NCBI GenBank assembly: GCA_026686845.1
Contig: JAIVEN010000002.1
Coordinates: forward strand, 25,580,001 to 25,644,000
Source: Adenanthera pavonina
Lineage: Eukaryota > Streptophyta > Magnoliopsida > Fabales > Fabaceae
Reading direction: 5' to 3'
Length of the DNA stretch: 64,000 nucleotides
Positions 37,166 to 49,785 of this stretch are shown here, in pieces. Numbering within the stretch: position 1 is the first letter of the stretch; the number at the start of each line of letters is the position of its first letter. Under the pieces are notes generated by a model, which saw nothing but the letters and a program-made list of their open reading frames with translations, had not been told where the DNA came from and ran no database searches. Both the position numbers and the translations under genes were made by a program.

Positions 37166-38345
37166 AATTACATATCCAATTAGACTCTCTCATGGATTAA
37201 TATATATATATATATATTTATATATGCACACACCCACCTGATCTCAAATGTTAAAAAAAAAAATTAGAGAGAGTTATGTTAGTTCAAATTATAAGAGAAA
37301 AATTTGTGATTTACAAGACCATTAATTAAGAATAATTCTTAAAAAATATAATTTGTTATAAATTTAATTACTAGTTTAACTATTTTTACTGGTTTATATG
37401 GGATGTTTTTCTTTTTTATATTTAAAAGATGAGGGAGTATAATCTAATTAGAGTAATGAAAGTAAGATAATGTATGGATTCTCTACCTGTATGGATTCTC
37501 TACCATCGTTTTATCTCTTGAACTCTATGTATGCATACAAAATATGACAGGATGGTAAAAACTTAAAATGAAAAGGGAACAAAAATTACAATAAAAAAAG
37601 TTGGCTGTGTTTTGACACACATGGAGAGGTTTGGAGAGAATACCCAAGAGAGAATCTTAGAATTAATAGGATAAGGCTCAATTAGACTTACGAGAATTTT
37701 ATAAGTACAGAGCATTTTAATCTTTTCAACCACATATTCTTTCAGTTGGTCTTCGATGTAATGGCCATTTCCATAACTCAAGGATGATAATTGCTGATGC
37801 AACAGAATGAGGGAATTAAAGAATTAAGGAACGGACCAAACACATTAACTCAATAAATTTCATTCTTAGTATCACTGCGTGTTCTGCACTGAGTTTGAAT
37901 TTCAAGTAGGGATCACTGAATGTTTAATTGTGGACATGTGGATACCAAAACTTAAATAAGTATGGATATTATTAAGTATGAAAAATTGCAACATCATCGT
38001 TATAATTGCGGTAGAGTAGGTCATAATTCTAAGGTTTGTAATTCTAATATGTTAACCACTACAATTCTTTTGCACGTAGGTTTGGCTGGTTTGGTTTTGA
38101 ATTAAGAATCAGATCACGTTCTCTTACCATTAGGGTCATATCTCATATATAATTACTCGCGGTGCTCAAATGTAAAGAAAAGTTACACAATGTGGGGTGT
38201 TTTGTATAAATTCAATACTCCTTGGGTCCAAAATACTCCTATATATTTATACTATGGTAATTATTTATTTTACACAATTTATTTGTGTTTGTGTTTTTTA
38301 ATTTTACAATTACATTACATTATGAGCTCGGAGCAGTTTGGTGCA
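37166..38345. repeat. Duplicated ~1.2-kb segment, copy 1 (uninterrupted)
   Basis: This segment is repeated in pieces at 38350-38418, 39890-40252, 42629-43085 and 44145-44330. Shared phrases include AATTAGACTCT near the start, TTTGTTATAAATTTAATTA, GCTGATGCAA(C/T)AGAATGAGGG, CAATAAATTTCATTC and GGGTGTTTTGTATAAATTCA. Near 37985-38060 it encodes a decayed CCHC zinc knuckle (YNCGRVGHNSKVC, with the first Cys changed to Arg), the type seen in plant LINE ORF1 or gag-like proteins. The segment may therefore itself derive from a retroelement. Confidence 0.8.
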
Positions 38346-38418
38346 AGCACACACATCTAATTAGACTCTTTCATACATTATAAAATAAATATATATACAC
38401 TCTAAAATATAAAAAATT

Positions 38419-39803
38419 GGGAAAAAGACAAATAATGACCTCCATATATAGAAAAACATTTCCAAAATGGGATTTCTAATTTTGTTAATCCGCAAAAAAG
38501 ACTTAGGTCATTGATAAGGAAAATACCCTTCTCCCTCCCTCTCTCACCATTGACGGCAACATGCCCGATCTCTAATCACTGGTGACGTGACTAGAACTTC
38601 GTTAATCGGTGATGTGGTCGAAGCTCCGGTGATTGGAAATGTCATTGGCGCCAGTATAGTCAACAATATTAAATTTGATAAAATTAAAAGTGTTGAAATC
38701 AATTATAGTGAATTAAAAATTAATAGTTTCCAACTAGGAAATTTCATTGATCACACCTAAATTTTTTTTTTTAAAATTGTCTTCTAAAATAAAATTAAAA
38801 GTATTAAAATCAATTATAGTGAGTTAGAAATTATGAGTTTTTTACTTAGAAATTTTGTTAATTTAATTTGCAAATTTTTTTCAAGATTGCTTTCTAAAAA
38901 ATTCCAAATTGGATTAATGAAGTTTTCAAGTGAGAAACTCATAATTTTTAACTTACTATAACTGATTTCAACAATCTCAATTTTATTTTAGAAAGTAATT
39001 TTGGAAAAAAATTTCAAGTTGAATCAATGAAATTTACAAGTAGGAAACTTATAATTTCTGACTTACTATAATTGATTTAAACACTTTCAATTTTATTTCA
39101 GAAGGCAGTCTTAAAAAATTTTTTAAATTGAATAAATGAAATTTCTAGGTGAGAAACTCATAATTTTTAACTTAATATAACTAATTTTAACACTCAATTT
39201 TATTTTAGAAGGCAATCTTGAAAAAAATTTTCAAGTTAAATCAATAAATTTTCAAGTAAGAAACTCATAATTTCTAACTCGTTATAACTTATTTCAACAT
39301 TCTTAATTTTATTTTAAAAGGCAATCTTTAAAAAATTTTGTAAGTTGATTCAATAAAATTTCCAAGTGAAAAACTCATAATTTTCAACTCACTATAATTG
39401 ATTTTAACATTCTCAATTTTATTTCAAAAAACAATCTTAGAAAAATTTTTAGGTGGGATCAATAAAATTTTTAAATAAAAAATTTATAATTTCCAACTTA
39501 TTATAACTGAATTCAATCCTTTCAATTTTATTAAACTTAATGCCGATAACTGTACTCGTGTCGGTGACATTTTCATTCATTAGAGCACCGACTACTTCAC
39601 TAGTCACCATAGCTCTACCCACATCGCTAGTGACTGAATCTCTAGCCAGGTTGCCGACAAAGGTGAGGGAGGAAGGGAATGAGTGAGGGAGAAGGCATTT
39701 TGGTCCACTCAATTTTTTTCCATTATCAAGGACCAAGGTCCTTTTTTGGATTATTAAAATTAGATATATATTTTTTATAGGGGTCCTTAGTTATCCTTTT
39801 CCC
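38419..39803. mobile_element. Mutator-like foldback element with internal tandem repeats
   Basis: Terminal inverted repeats of about 250 bases: the left end reads GGGAAAAAGACAAATAATGA; the right end in reverse complement reads GGGAAAAGGATAACTAAGGA. Similarity continues through a 'CCTTCTCCCTC' block and a GC-richer 'GTGACTAG' block. Inside are six direct units of about 110 bases (right side, about 38895-39530) and two inverted units (about 38680-38890), each carrying a variant of ACTATAATTGATTTCAACAC. Flanks TAAAAAATT and AACAAAATT match at 7 of 9 positions, consistent with the 9-bp duplication made by Mutator-like elements. It encodes no transposase. Confidence 0.72.
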
Positions 39804-40252
39804 AACAAAATTTCGAGAGGATTGTCCAAAATATAGAAAAAAAAGGATGATTGATGCATTAAATATTTTTTTTACTAATTCCCTTCATTAAATTAGAGAG
39901 TCAATAAGAATTTGGAATTAATTGAGAGAAATTTATAATTTACAAGGATTAAGAGTAAGTCTAGAATAAAATATTTTGTTATAAATTTAATTAGTTTTGC
40001 TTACTTTAACAACTACTTTTATTCATTTATTTGTTTTTTAATTTAAAACTATAGGAGTATAATCTGACCAGACTAATGAGAGTAAGAAAATGTATGGATT
40101 TTCTAACGTCATTCATCTCTAGAACTCTAGGTATGTATGGAAAAATATGACCAGCTAGTAAATACCTAAAACAAAAAGTGAAAACAAAAATTACAATAAG
40201 AAAAGTCGGTTGTTTGTTTTGACATACTTGAAGAGGTTTGGAGGAAATCTTA

Positions 40253-42628
40253 TGACCCCAGAGTTAAGTGATGTAATGAAAATGATGTAAAAGTATGTAA
40301 CGGGATAATAATTATACGTGATTTTGTTTTATATGATATTAAAAAAATGATGTGATGATATTTATTTTTCATGAAAAGAAAAGTAAAAATACACATGAAA
40401 TGATTATTTTACCCCTCACAAAAAAAAAAAAACAAAAACCCTCCCTCCCCATCGGTCTCTTTCTTCGGTAGCAAGATAATCACCGAATGGCACCTATCTC
40501 CCTCGCGCGTCAGCAATCCAACATAGATCAACAAAATAAACTGTTGAAAACGAACCCAAATCTCAGATGCGGAAGTTGGAGCCGCCGGTGTTGAAGGTTA
40601 TGTACCTGAAGATGATAAACCCATATCTCAAAACGAACAAGATCTCACCGGCGTTCTCCTCCACCATTTTCTCTGTCACTCCTCTCATTTTCTTCTCAAC
40701 CCAAATCTCTCAATTTCTCCTCAACCAACTTTATCGTTCCTCTCCCTTTCCTCTTTTTGGATCAAGTCCAGCGGTGAGAATGGGAGGCAGTGGTATCGCT
40801 CCTATCCTATCTCAAAACAAACCTAGAACCCAAAACTCATTTTTCTTGTATGAACACAGACGGCAGAGATGCCACAAGGAGGAAGAAGAAGCTCTAGAAT
40901 AGGTGTTGATCGACAGTAAGGACTTCTTGTCTAGTGTCTTTTTTTTATTTGACAAGGCTATAACATGTTAGAGATAGTTTGAAAAAACTAAAGTCCCACA
41001 TTGGATGGGAGTAAGGTTTATGAAATGTATATAAAAGAGAGAAGACAAAGCATATTAAAATAATTATTGAACAAAAATGTTAAGTGGATTTAAATATTAT
41101 TTATTTAATATTTAAAGCACTTAGCACTTAGCATTTAATATAACAAAACATCAAGAGGAATGGGATTGAACCCCGTAAACATCAGTCACCAGTAATGGGA
41201 ACCCAACCTTTAACTAGACCAAATCTGGTTTAAAGGTTCAATGGGTAATAACAAGTTATTGATAAGTGACTGGGCACTAAAGTAGATATTTAACCATTCT
41301 GTGACGAGTGCATATAAGAAGAACTTAAGTGTTCAGGGTGAGTTAAACTCTTAATGGATTCAAGGAAGCCTGAGCAATTAAGGCTTAGTGGAAATCCACC
41401 TATATGAACATAAGAAGTGGTGCCGCTTCTTACAAGAATTCAGGGGTAATTCTTGAAATGTTCATGAAAAGCCTAGGATGAGCACATGGCCATAAAAGTG
41501 CGGGAAGTCTATGCAGAACGAAATCAATATAAGATTATGTGTGTAATATTTCCGGTACTAACACTAAAGTTGTAGTTCAATGCAGTTAAGCAACTATCTA
41601 CTTGTTAATATTTTGAAATACTTACACTATTAACAGGTTCAAGTCAAGAGACACCTGCTATTATGCATATTCTTATGTTTAGAGGGAACATTTAGTTTTT
41701 CAAACTAAGTGGGGGATTGTTAGAGATAGTTTGAAAAAACTAAAGTCCCACATTGGATGGGAGTAAGGTTTATGAAATGTATATAAGAGAGAGAAGACAA
41801 AGCATATTAAAATAATTATTGAACAAAAATGTTAAGTGGATTTAAATATTATTTATTTAATATTTAAAGCACTTAGCACTTGGCACGTGGCGCGTCGTGA
41901 TCATTAGATTCATCTAACGGTGGAGATCTGGTCTGATATGAATTTCAGATTAATATTTTAATTAATCATTTTTTTTCAGAAACAGAATTTCAAATAACAA
42001 CGTTTTGAAATAGTACATTCTGAAACAACATGTCATTTGATATTCTGTTTCAATTTGACAATAACGTTTCAAATACAATGTTCAGAAACAAACAGGTTCA
42101 TGAACAACGTTTCAAATACAATGTTCAGAAACAAACAGGTTCATATATAACGTTTCAATTTTCTGTTTCTACTATTATAAAAGGATCAGACTAGAGACTA
42201 AAAGAACACCTCACATTCTCTTCTCTTGCTTACATACTCTCTGTTTTATTCTGTGTTTCAAGGTATCTGAAGTTGCTGTCAGATATATTTGGTGCTTAGA
42301 ATAACTCCTAGGGGTGATTCGTCGGATCCCTGCAGCAAACCTAGTGGGGGTGAATAACACCTTAAGGACAGTGTGTTATCATACGTTTCTGGGCACCGGT
42401 TGTTTTCATATACTATTCCTAACATAACAGTCATTTACCTTCTCTTCATCTCACTTTGAGGAGCTTCACTTTACATTTTGGAGATGTTTAATTTCATCTT
42501 AATTTAGGTAATCCAAATCACCTAATGTGAGACATATTACTTAACTGAGATGCAAACAAATACACTAACTTAGGTAATGTAATCAGGATTACTTCACCTT
42601 ACTCCCTATGAGCAAACCAAACAGGTTC
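40253..42628. mobile_element. Harbinger-like element carrying a gene-like segment and a copia insertion
   Basis: The insertion splits duplicated copy 2 at a TTA/TAA position (40250-40252 and 42629-42631), the target preferred by PIF/Harbinger elements. The right end in reverse complement starts GAACCTGTTTGGTTTGCTCA, Harbinger-like. The next stretch (GAGTAAGGTGAAGTAAT) matches the left end (GAGTTAAGTGATGTAAT at 40261), so the extreme left terminus seems lost. A GC-richer segment at about 40440-40930 has a 111-codon open frame (40567-40902) with no recognised domain. A copia derivative (40966-42424) sits inside. Superfamily assignment is tentative. Confidence 0.5.
40966..42424 (+). mobile_element. 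Copia-type LTR retrotransposon, internally deleted
   Basis: Complete 3' LTR at 41718-42424 (707 bases, TGTTAG...CTAACA), preceded by the polypurine tract AAGTGGGGGAT (41707-41717). A 5' LTR fragment starts with the same sequence at 40966 and matches the 3' LTR for about 165 bases. It then jumps to about 585 bases of 3' internal sequence without pol coding. The 5-bp direct repeat TAACA flanks both sides (40961-40965 and 42425-42429). Near-identity of the LTR portions suggests a fairly recent insertion followed by, or carrying, a large deletion. The 3' LTR contains a 42-base tandem duplication at about 42062-42146. The copia assignment comes from LTR style and tract, not from protein. Confidence 0.85.
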
Positions 42629-43085
42629 TAAGACTAAATAGGATTAGGCTTAATTAGCCTTATGAGAATGTTATAAGTACAGGGCATTTTTATCTTTTCA
42701 ACCACATTTTTTGAATTAGTCTCCATTCTTTCAGTTGGTATTCAATGGAATGGCCATTTCCATGATTCAAGGAATGATCGTTGCTGATGCAATAGAATGA
42801 GGGAATTAAAGAATTAAGGAACAAACCAAACACATTAACTCAATAAATTTCATTCCTAGTATCACTCCGTGTTTTGCACTAAGTTTGAATTTAAAGTAAC
42901 GATCACTGAATGTTTAATGATGGACATGGATATTAAGTATGACAAATTGCAACATCATTGTTATAATTGTGGTAGAGTAAAGGTCATGATTCTAAGGTTT
43001 GTAATTCTAATATGTCAGTCACTACAATTCTATTGCACCGTGGTTTGGTTTTGAATTGGTTTTGAATTGGGATCAAGTTCTTTTA

Positions 43086-44144
43086 ACCTTTGTTTGATTC
43101 AACCAAGGGGATTAGAGAGAAAGAATTTGAGAGAAAGAAATTAGAAGAATTTTAAAATTTTCTTATTTAATGGGATTAGAAGGGAGCCAATTGAAAGGAT
43201 TTTAATAAAATCTTATTTTGATAAGAAGGGGATTTAATAACTAATTTACCATTATATTCTTATATCTTTTATTGTTTATTTTTTTCATCTTTTCTATTAT
43301 AAATGAAATTTAATTTATGTTTTCACTCTAACTTAAAAATAATTAATACAATATCATCATATATAATTAAAAATAGTTATTATAATTAATACAATATAAA
43401 GTAATTTTTATATTTAAATTTCCTAAGGAAGGAAAATTATAACACCAAATTTTTATTTGATGTGGCATCATCACCAACTTAACTTCACATTCAAATTACC
43501 TTTTACATTAAAAATACTCAAAAATCAACATGCCAACCCTTCATTCATCATAGCAAACAAGAAGGACAACCTTTTTTCAATTTAATACCATCAGGAAAAA
43601 ATGAAAAAAATAAAAGAAAATTCCCATTTACATCAAAGAAAAATATATGAGAAAAAGAAAAAAATGAAGAAAACACCCAACTCTGCAATTCCGTAAATCA
43701 AACAACAATTTGAGAACTTCACTAACAAGGCTTCAAAATTAGAATAAGCAAATTCAGGTGACGGTAATGACGCCGACCAATGGGTAGGCTACGACATAGG
43801 GAGGGACAACACGGTGTGAGCAAGAGGCACGAATGGAGGAGAGAAACCCAGAGCAATGCGTGCGAAGTGAGAACTCTAGAGGAGGATTTGTTTATTTTTC
43901 TACAAGGTATTATTATAATATTAGAACAAAAGGAAGGGCAAATTAGTCAGGGTATTTTACATTATACTTTCTCCTCTCCAAAAAATTTCAATTTAGAGAA
44001 AAATAAAATTAGACGATCGAAGGGGAAGGGGAAGCCATAAATCCTCTCACTTCCTATCCAAAATTTTGGTCCAAATAAAGAGAGAGAATTTAATCTCTTC
44101 CAATTTTTTTTTCCATTTAAAAAATTCTCCACCAAACAAAACCT
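43086..44144. mobile_element. Harbinger-like MITE (third insertion in duplicated segment)
   Basis: It interrupts duplicated copy 2. Ends: left ACCTTTGTTTGATT, right in reverse complement AGGTTTTGTTTGGT. Flanks are TTA (43083-43085) and TAA (44145-44147). AT-rich, no recognised protein; a small GC-richer part at about 43745-43890 holds a short open frame that does not resemble a known domain. Confidence 0.5.
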
Positions 44145-44330
44145 TAAAAAATCCCTTACACGCGGTACTCAAATGTTAATGAAAAAAAAGTTACAAAATG
44201 AGGGGTGTTTTGTATAAATTCAATACTCCCTCGGGTCCAAAATACTCCTATATATTTATAATATGGTAATTATTTATTTTTCCCAATTTATTTGTATTTG
44301 TCTTTCTTAATTTTACAATTTGTAATTTAC

Positions 44331-47300
44331 AGTATAATATTTGGAGTGCAATTATAAAAATGTAAGATTATAATAACTATAATATTTGGAAAAGTAAAAA
44401 ACTCAAAAATAAAAATGAATAGTTGCATAGGAAATAAATATATGTTTATAATATGGTAATTATTTATTTTTCCCAATTTATTTTTATTTTTTAAAATTTA
44501 TAATTATAATGGTCGAAAAAAATCAAATAGTAAATTTTACAATTTGCAATTGCAATCTACAATTGGCAATTTTTAATTTTTAATTATAATGTTAGGAGGG
44601 TGGGGTTTAATTCGAAGGAGATTTACATTTTTTATTTTTTAATTGAAAGAGTTAACATAATGGAATGCATTTAAGATCATGGGTGACATAATAAAATACA
44701 GTCAAGATCATGGGGGAATTTTAAAATTTAAAAAATAAAATTGAAAAATACTGTTTATAATAATGCTTATGAACTGTACTTTTCCTGGAGAATTATCGGG
44801 CATAAGAGGTTTTTCAAAATGGCAATTGAAATAGAGCAAAAGAAGTAAAAATAAAGACAAAAAATATAGAAATTCTTAAATACAGTGATACTTACATTTT
44901 TTTATTCTTTTGAATTAAAAAATTGATATCTTTTTTATTTCATGTGACATACCTTTGTAGTGTGTTAGACTTTTCACCACTTCTGATTAAAATAAATAAA
45001 TAATAACTTAATTTTTTTAAAAAGAATTATATTTATTTTTAACATTTAAAGTCGATTGAAATGTGTAAAAAATATTGGATATAATGATAAATTGCATGCA
45101 ATTTAATAAGAATCAACAATCACATCAACTAATGACTTTTGCTAGGATAGGTTTGGTATGAAAGGAGTTTCATGAAAATGAAAATGAGAGAAAAATTCAT
45201 GTATATGTTTAGGTATATCAATTCAAGTAGGTATGTGTGGTAAAGACTTTTATTTCTTAAATAAGTGGTTGAAAGTTCAATTATTATATATAGCACAAAC
45301 TTAGTTAGAAAGATTAAATCTTTGTTTTCAATATTTGAGAAAGATTAATCCTTGCTGTTCACAAGGATACTCCTAGTTCCCAAAAAAAATTTGATACACA
45401 TTATTTAAATTTCTTAAAAAAAATTTTTTTACAAAAAAACTCTACTCCTTTAAAAAATGACTTATTCCTATTAAACATGGCATTAAGAAATGACAAAATA
45501 ACCATTATTAGTGATGCTACACGTTTTGAATGAGCATAAAATTTCATGTCATTTTGGGATGTGCTTTCCCTCACATGACATTATGTAAGTTGAGAGATTT
45601 AACTTTGATTTTAACAGACAAATAAATTAATTAATAAAAAAATAAAAGAATTAATGGTCAAATTTTAAATAGTGAGGATGTTAATTTTAAATTTTGAAAA
45701 TTGAAACAATTACTCCCTCTTTTTCATATTATAAATCATATTTAACTACATTACACATACTGGGCAATTAGTTGGAAATTTTAATGTTTTTGAAAATTAA
45801 CATAATTTATCAAAATTACCTTTATTATATTATAACACATATTAATTGTATCTCTCTTAATTAATCTCTCTACATGGTAACTCTTTTGATTATTCACAAA
45901 GGGGTAAAAATAGAAAAACAATATGAAATGAGGTATGGATTTTACACAGTAACTTATATTATAAAACACTAATCCTCCAAAAATATGCCTTATATTTTGA
46001 AGTGAAAATAGTATTTATTTTCTATGTAACTCTTCATTTTTGTTTTGTGTTATTATAATTATAATTATTATAATTTCAAATCTTTAAAATTGCACTCCAA
46101 ATATTATATTGTAAATTGCAAATTCTAATTTTTTTTTTGCAGGGGCACTTAGTATCCTGAATTTACCATAGTTTAAGCCCGGTAAGACCTTTTGGGAGAG
46201 ACAAACTCTACTACCAAGTATTTAATATAGCCGTATTCCCAAAATTTAAACTCGAGATCTCTAATTAAATTGGTACAACTCCTTTGTCAGTTGAACCAAG
46301 CGATCGATGGTTTTCATCGGGGTTAAGATTAATTTGGATTGAGTTGGGTGGGAACTCAAATTTAATATTTTTGTTTAAACTGATACAACCCCATTGTTAG
46401 TTGAACTAAGCACTTAATAGTTTTTACAAGGGTCAAGACTAATCTAGATTGTGTTGGGTGGAACTCTTTTGGATGACAAGTTTTACCATTAAGTATTTAA
46501 TATGGTTATATTCTTAGGACTTGAATTTGATACCTTTGATTAAGCTGGTAGAGAGTATGACCTTATTTGCACTCTATGATCTTAACTCTTCCAATTAAAA
46601 AATGTAAATCTCCCTCAATTTTAAACACACGATTTCAAATTTAGTATTTGATTTTTTTCTACCATTTATTTTATATTATAAAATAGAGATTAAAAGTACG
46701 ATATGTCCTAAGTAAAGGCTGAAAGTACAAGATATTATGATTTCAGGCCCCCACATCATTATACTACTTATAGAAAAAAATTGGGCCCCACAAATCCCAA
46801 ATATTATTCATTTCCTTATAGATGCTTTTATTTTTTTTAAAAAAATTGATATTATAATAAATATAGAAATGAAAATCAAATATATATATATATGTATATT
46901 TGTGAAAAAATTATAATTTTATTTTCGAGGCCTACAATAAGATATATGTAAGATGAATATGGAAATGAAAATCATATATATATATATATTTGTGTAAAAA
47001 ATTGTGATTTGATTGTTTATGTTTATAATGAGATATATATAAATTAATATTATGTGAGTCAATTTGTACTACTATAAGATGGATCTTTTCAATTCATTTT
47101 TAGTTATGAAGAGAGCTCTTAGTTATGAAGAGAGCTCAAGGGTAAAATTTTATTGCATTATTATTCGCAATACAAACTACTAAATTGAATCAATGTATTG
47201 GCAAATTATAATGGTTGTTGCCTTCTTTTGCTGTTGGTTTTAACTCTAACACCCTTTCATCCATCGCGCAATTTATTCTTTAATTTGTAATAGTTTTTCC

Positions 47301-49200
47301 CCAATTATTATCGAGTTGATGTTGTTAATTTTTAATTTGGTTATTATACTCAGGGGTTATCATAATAAAGATATGATTCATATTTCTGGTCATTAGTGGC
47401 GCAGCTAGTTAGACTATACCCTCCATGAATGCTTGATATATGGTAGCTTTTGAATTTTATATTACAAATCAATATATCTAAACTTCCGCATTTTTTATAA
47501 AATCATGGATATTTACCCTTTTTATATTTTATTATAAAAGGGAAAATATTATATGTTTGCATTTATATTGTGTACATATTTTCATTATATTATGAAAAAT
47601 TCTAATCTAAAATATTTAATAGATTTTTAAATAAATGGCAAATGTTTAATCTGCAACTTTTGTAATTGTCTAAAATACATTTAAGAGTGGTAGATAAAGA
47701 TTTATTTCATAAATTCTATAGAAGAGTTCGTGAAGATCAGTGTTATTATTTTAAAAACTTTATTATCCAAGAAAATATCAACTAAAAAAAACCTACAATC
47801 TTAATCTTATATGATTGCATTCAATAAATCAACCCAAATTATACTTACTGAGATTTTGATCCTATTTAATATTGTTGAGTATGTTCCTATAATGTTTGTG
47901 TTCCAATTTAAATGATTTATTTAACAATAGATAGGTACTCACTTTTTAATAATATATATTTTTTAGATTCATTATGATATTAGTTCAAATTATTTTTGCA
48001 CATGAATTTGTATTCACATTAATTTATTTTATAATTATTTATGCTTTATTATATTAGATATTAATGGAATATTTTTGGCAGCTAATCCACTACAAATATT
48101 TAGATTAAATTCTTCCACATGAGTCCATTTTGAACTTAACATTAAGGATTTTAATTAAGGCTTTAATAATTTTTGTCACTTTTATTGAATTGTTGATTCA
48201 ACTATTTTATTTTTTTTTAAGTACTTAAATTATCATACCATGTTCATATTCATTCTATTATATTCACTTTTATATGATTTGATTAAATATACACGAAACT
48301 TACAGGTTTCAAACTGTCGTTATAATTAAAATTCAAAACCCGTCCAGTGTATAAGGAGCTCAATATATATCTAGTTAAATAATATAAATATGAACATAAT
48401 AGAATGAATATAAACATAATATGATAATTACATTACAATAATTTATCTTATTTTAAATTTAAAACTCTCCAAGGCTTTTTATTGGATAATAATATTTTTA
48501 ACTTTTTTAATATTCTAATTCCTACTTTTTAAATTTTAAACTTTCTCATTTATTTTATTAGATAATTTTTTCAGTTATGCTTGATTTGATTTCAATTTAT
48601 ATTACAATAATTTATCTTATTTAATATTCTAAATTTTAAACTTCCCAACATTTTAAATATTAGTCTCTAGAATATCTTAAATCTAAAATTTGTTTGTCTT
48701 TTCTAATATTTTGAAAGTTAAAACTTTTCTATATTTCAAATATTAAACTTACTTACCTATTATCAAGTCGATCAAATAAAAAACCTACATAGACAGATTT
48801 TGGTAGCCGGTGGCACAACATTGGACTTAATCAAGTTAGATACTTTTGAGCATTCGACGGCTACTCAGAATTCAAGTTCTATAACTACTATCTCCGCAAA
48901 GACACCTGAAACCCTCATATAAGTCATACCCAACTGCTTCAAACCAAATTCTACCTCCTCTCAAGTCTCGATGTCACCCATGACCCCCTAACAAATTCTG
49001 CTTCTTCACCAATTCTATTTTACTTTTTTCTTTTCTCTAGGTGGCAAAAGGCACTTACCTCCCCACATAGAAAAGGCTTGTGAAACCCATTGCCTAACCT
49101 GCTGTGCGAGGTGATGTGCCAGATTTGCTCCTTGTTTGAGGACCTTTGACAACATAGGGCCTAGATCTTTAAGCTTATTTGAAGGCTTACTAAACTAATA
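44331..49200. other. AT-rich repeat-derived intergenic DNA
   Basis: No gene supported. Features seen: inverted repeat arms at about 44310-44440 and 46005-46130; a Stowaway-like MITE at 45713-46011; a degenerate twofold repeat at about 46180-46560; and a 20-base tandem duplication at about 47099-47138 (TTAGTTATGAAGAGAGCTC twice). A GC-richer tract at about 48780-49140 has open stretches on both strands but no recognised product. Confidence 0.5.
45713..46011. mobile_element. Stowaway-like MITE
   Basis: Left end CTCCCTCTTTTTCATATTAT, right end in reverse complement CTATTTTCACTTCAAAATAT, with TA on each side (45711-45712, 46012-46013). Length about 300 bases, non-coding. Confidence 0.6.
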
Positions 49201-49785
49201 GGGGCCTCTTTGTTTTTAATTTTTAAAACCTATTTAAAGTTTAAAATCACATTTTTCATTTTTATTGATGTTTGGATGTTGAAATGCAGTCACGCTGCCA
49301 CCATGAATTTGGCTGAAAACGGAGTTGGGAGATAAGCATATGGGTTGCTGCTTTTTGGTTCTTTTTTTTTTTATTTTTACCTGTATTTATTTTAAAGTAA
49401 GATAAAAATAAACCAATAAAATGAGAAAAAATAAAAAAATTAGGAAATTAAAATTTTCATAAAATTTCTTCTATCTATTAACTAAAATGTCCCTTCAAAA
49501 TTTTAATTTTTATAGATTATGACCCGTAAAAAAATGTTATATCAGATATATTATGTTCTCAATTAAATAAATGCAGATTAAATTTTAGTCTAAGTAAATT
49601 AAATTAATCATGGGATAAAGTTTAAGCTCAATTTAAAGGAAAAATATGAGTTTTATTAAAATCAATTTTCAAATAAATCATCCAAACATAAACACGTTAG
49701 TCCAAAACCAATTTTTATTATAACTACGTTACAAAACCAATCCTACCAAAACTCATTTTTAATCAACTGAGAACCAAATGGACCC
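49201..49785. mobile_element. MITE-like element, family M copy 1
   Basis: The left end GGGGCCTCTTTG and right end in reverse complement GGGTCCATTTGG resemble Harbinger/Tourist termini. The interior shares long blocks with 54300-54745 (AATAACTAAAAT-like, TCAATTAAATAAAT, AGATTAAATTTTAGT, AAATTAAATTAATCAT). It is non-coding. Confidence 0.6.

Larger units (their letters stand above)
38350..44330. repeat. Duplicated segment, copy 2, broken by three insertions
   Basis: Copy 2 follows copy 1 directly, in the same orientation, but is split by insertions at 38419-39803, about 40253-42628 and about 43086-44144. When these are removed the remaining pieces line up with copy 1 in order and end near CAATTT/CAATTA at about 44320. 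The zinc knuckle here keeps its first Cys (HHCYNCGRV) but has a 2-base insertion just after it. Confidence 0.78.

Noticed and set aside
39449..39736. 95-codon open frame at the right of the foldback element
   Set aside because: It lies in the terminal inverted repeat and has no counterpart protein; explained by repeat structure.
46180..46560. Possible SINE or tRNA-like sequence
   Set aside because: A degenerate twofold repeat with 'gttgaac(t)aagc' phrases is visible, but no convincing A and B boxes or tail, so no class was assigned.
48780..49140. GC-richer tract that looked like a gene relic
   Set aside because: Open stretches exist on both strands but are broken by stops and match no family I recognise.
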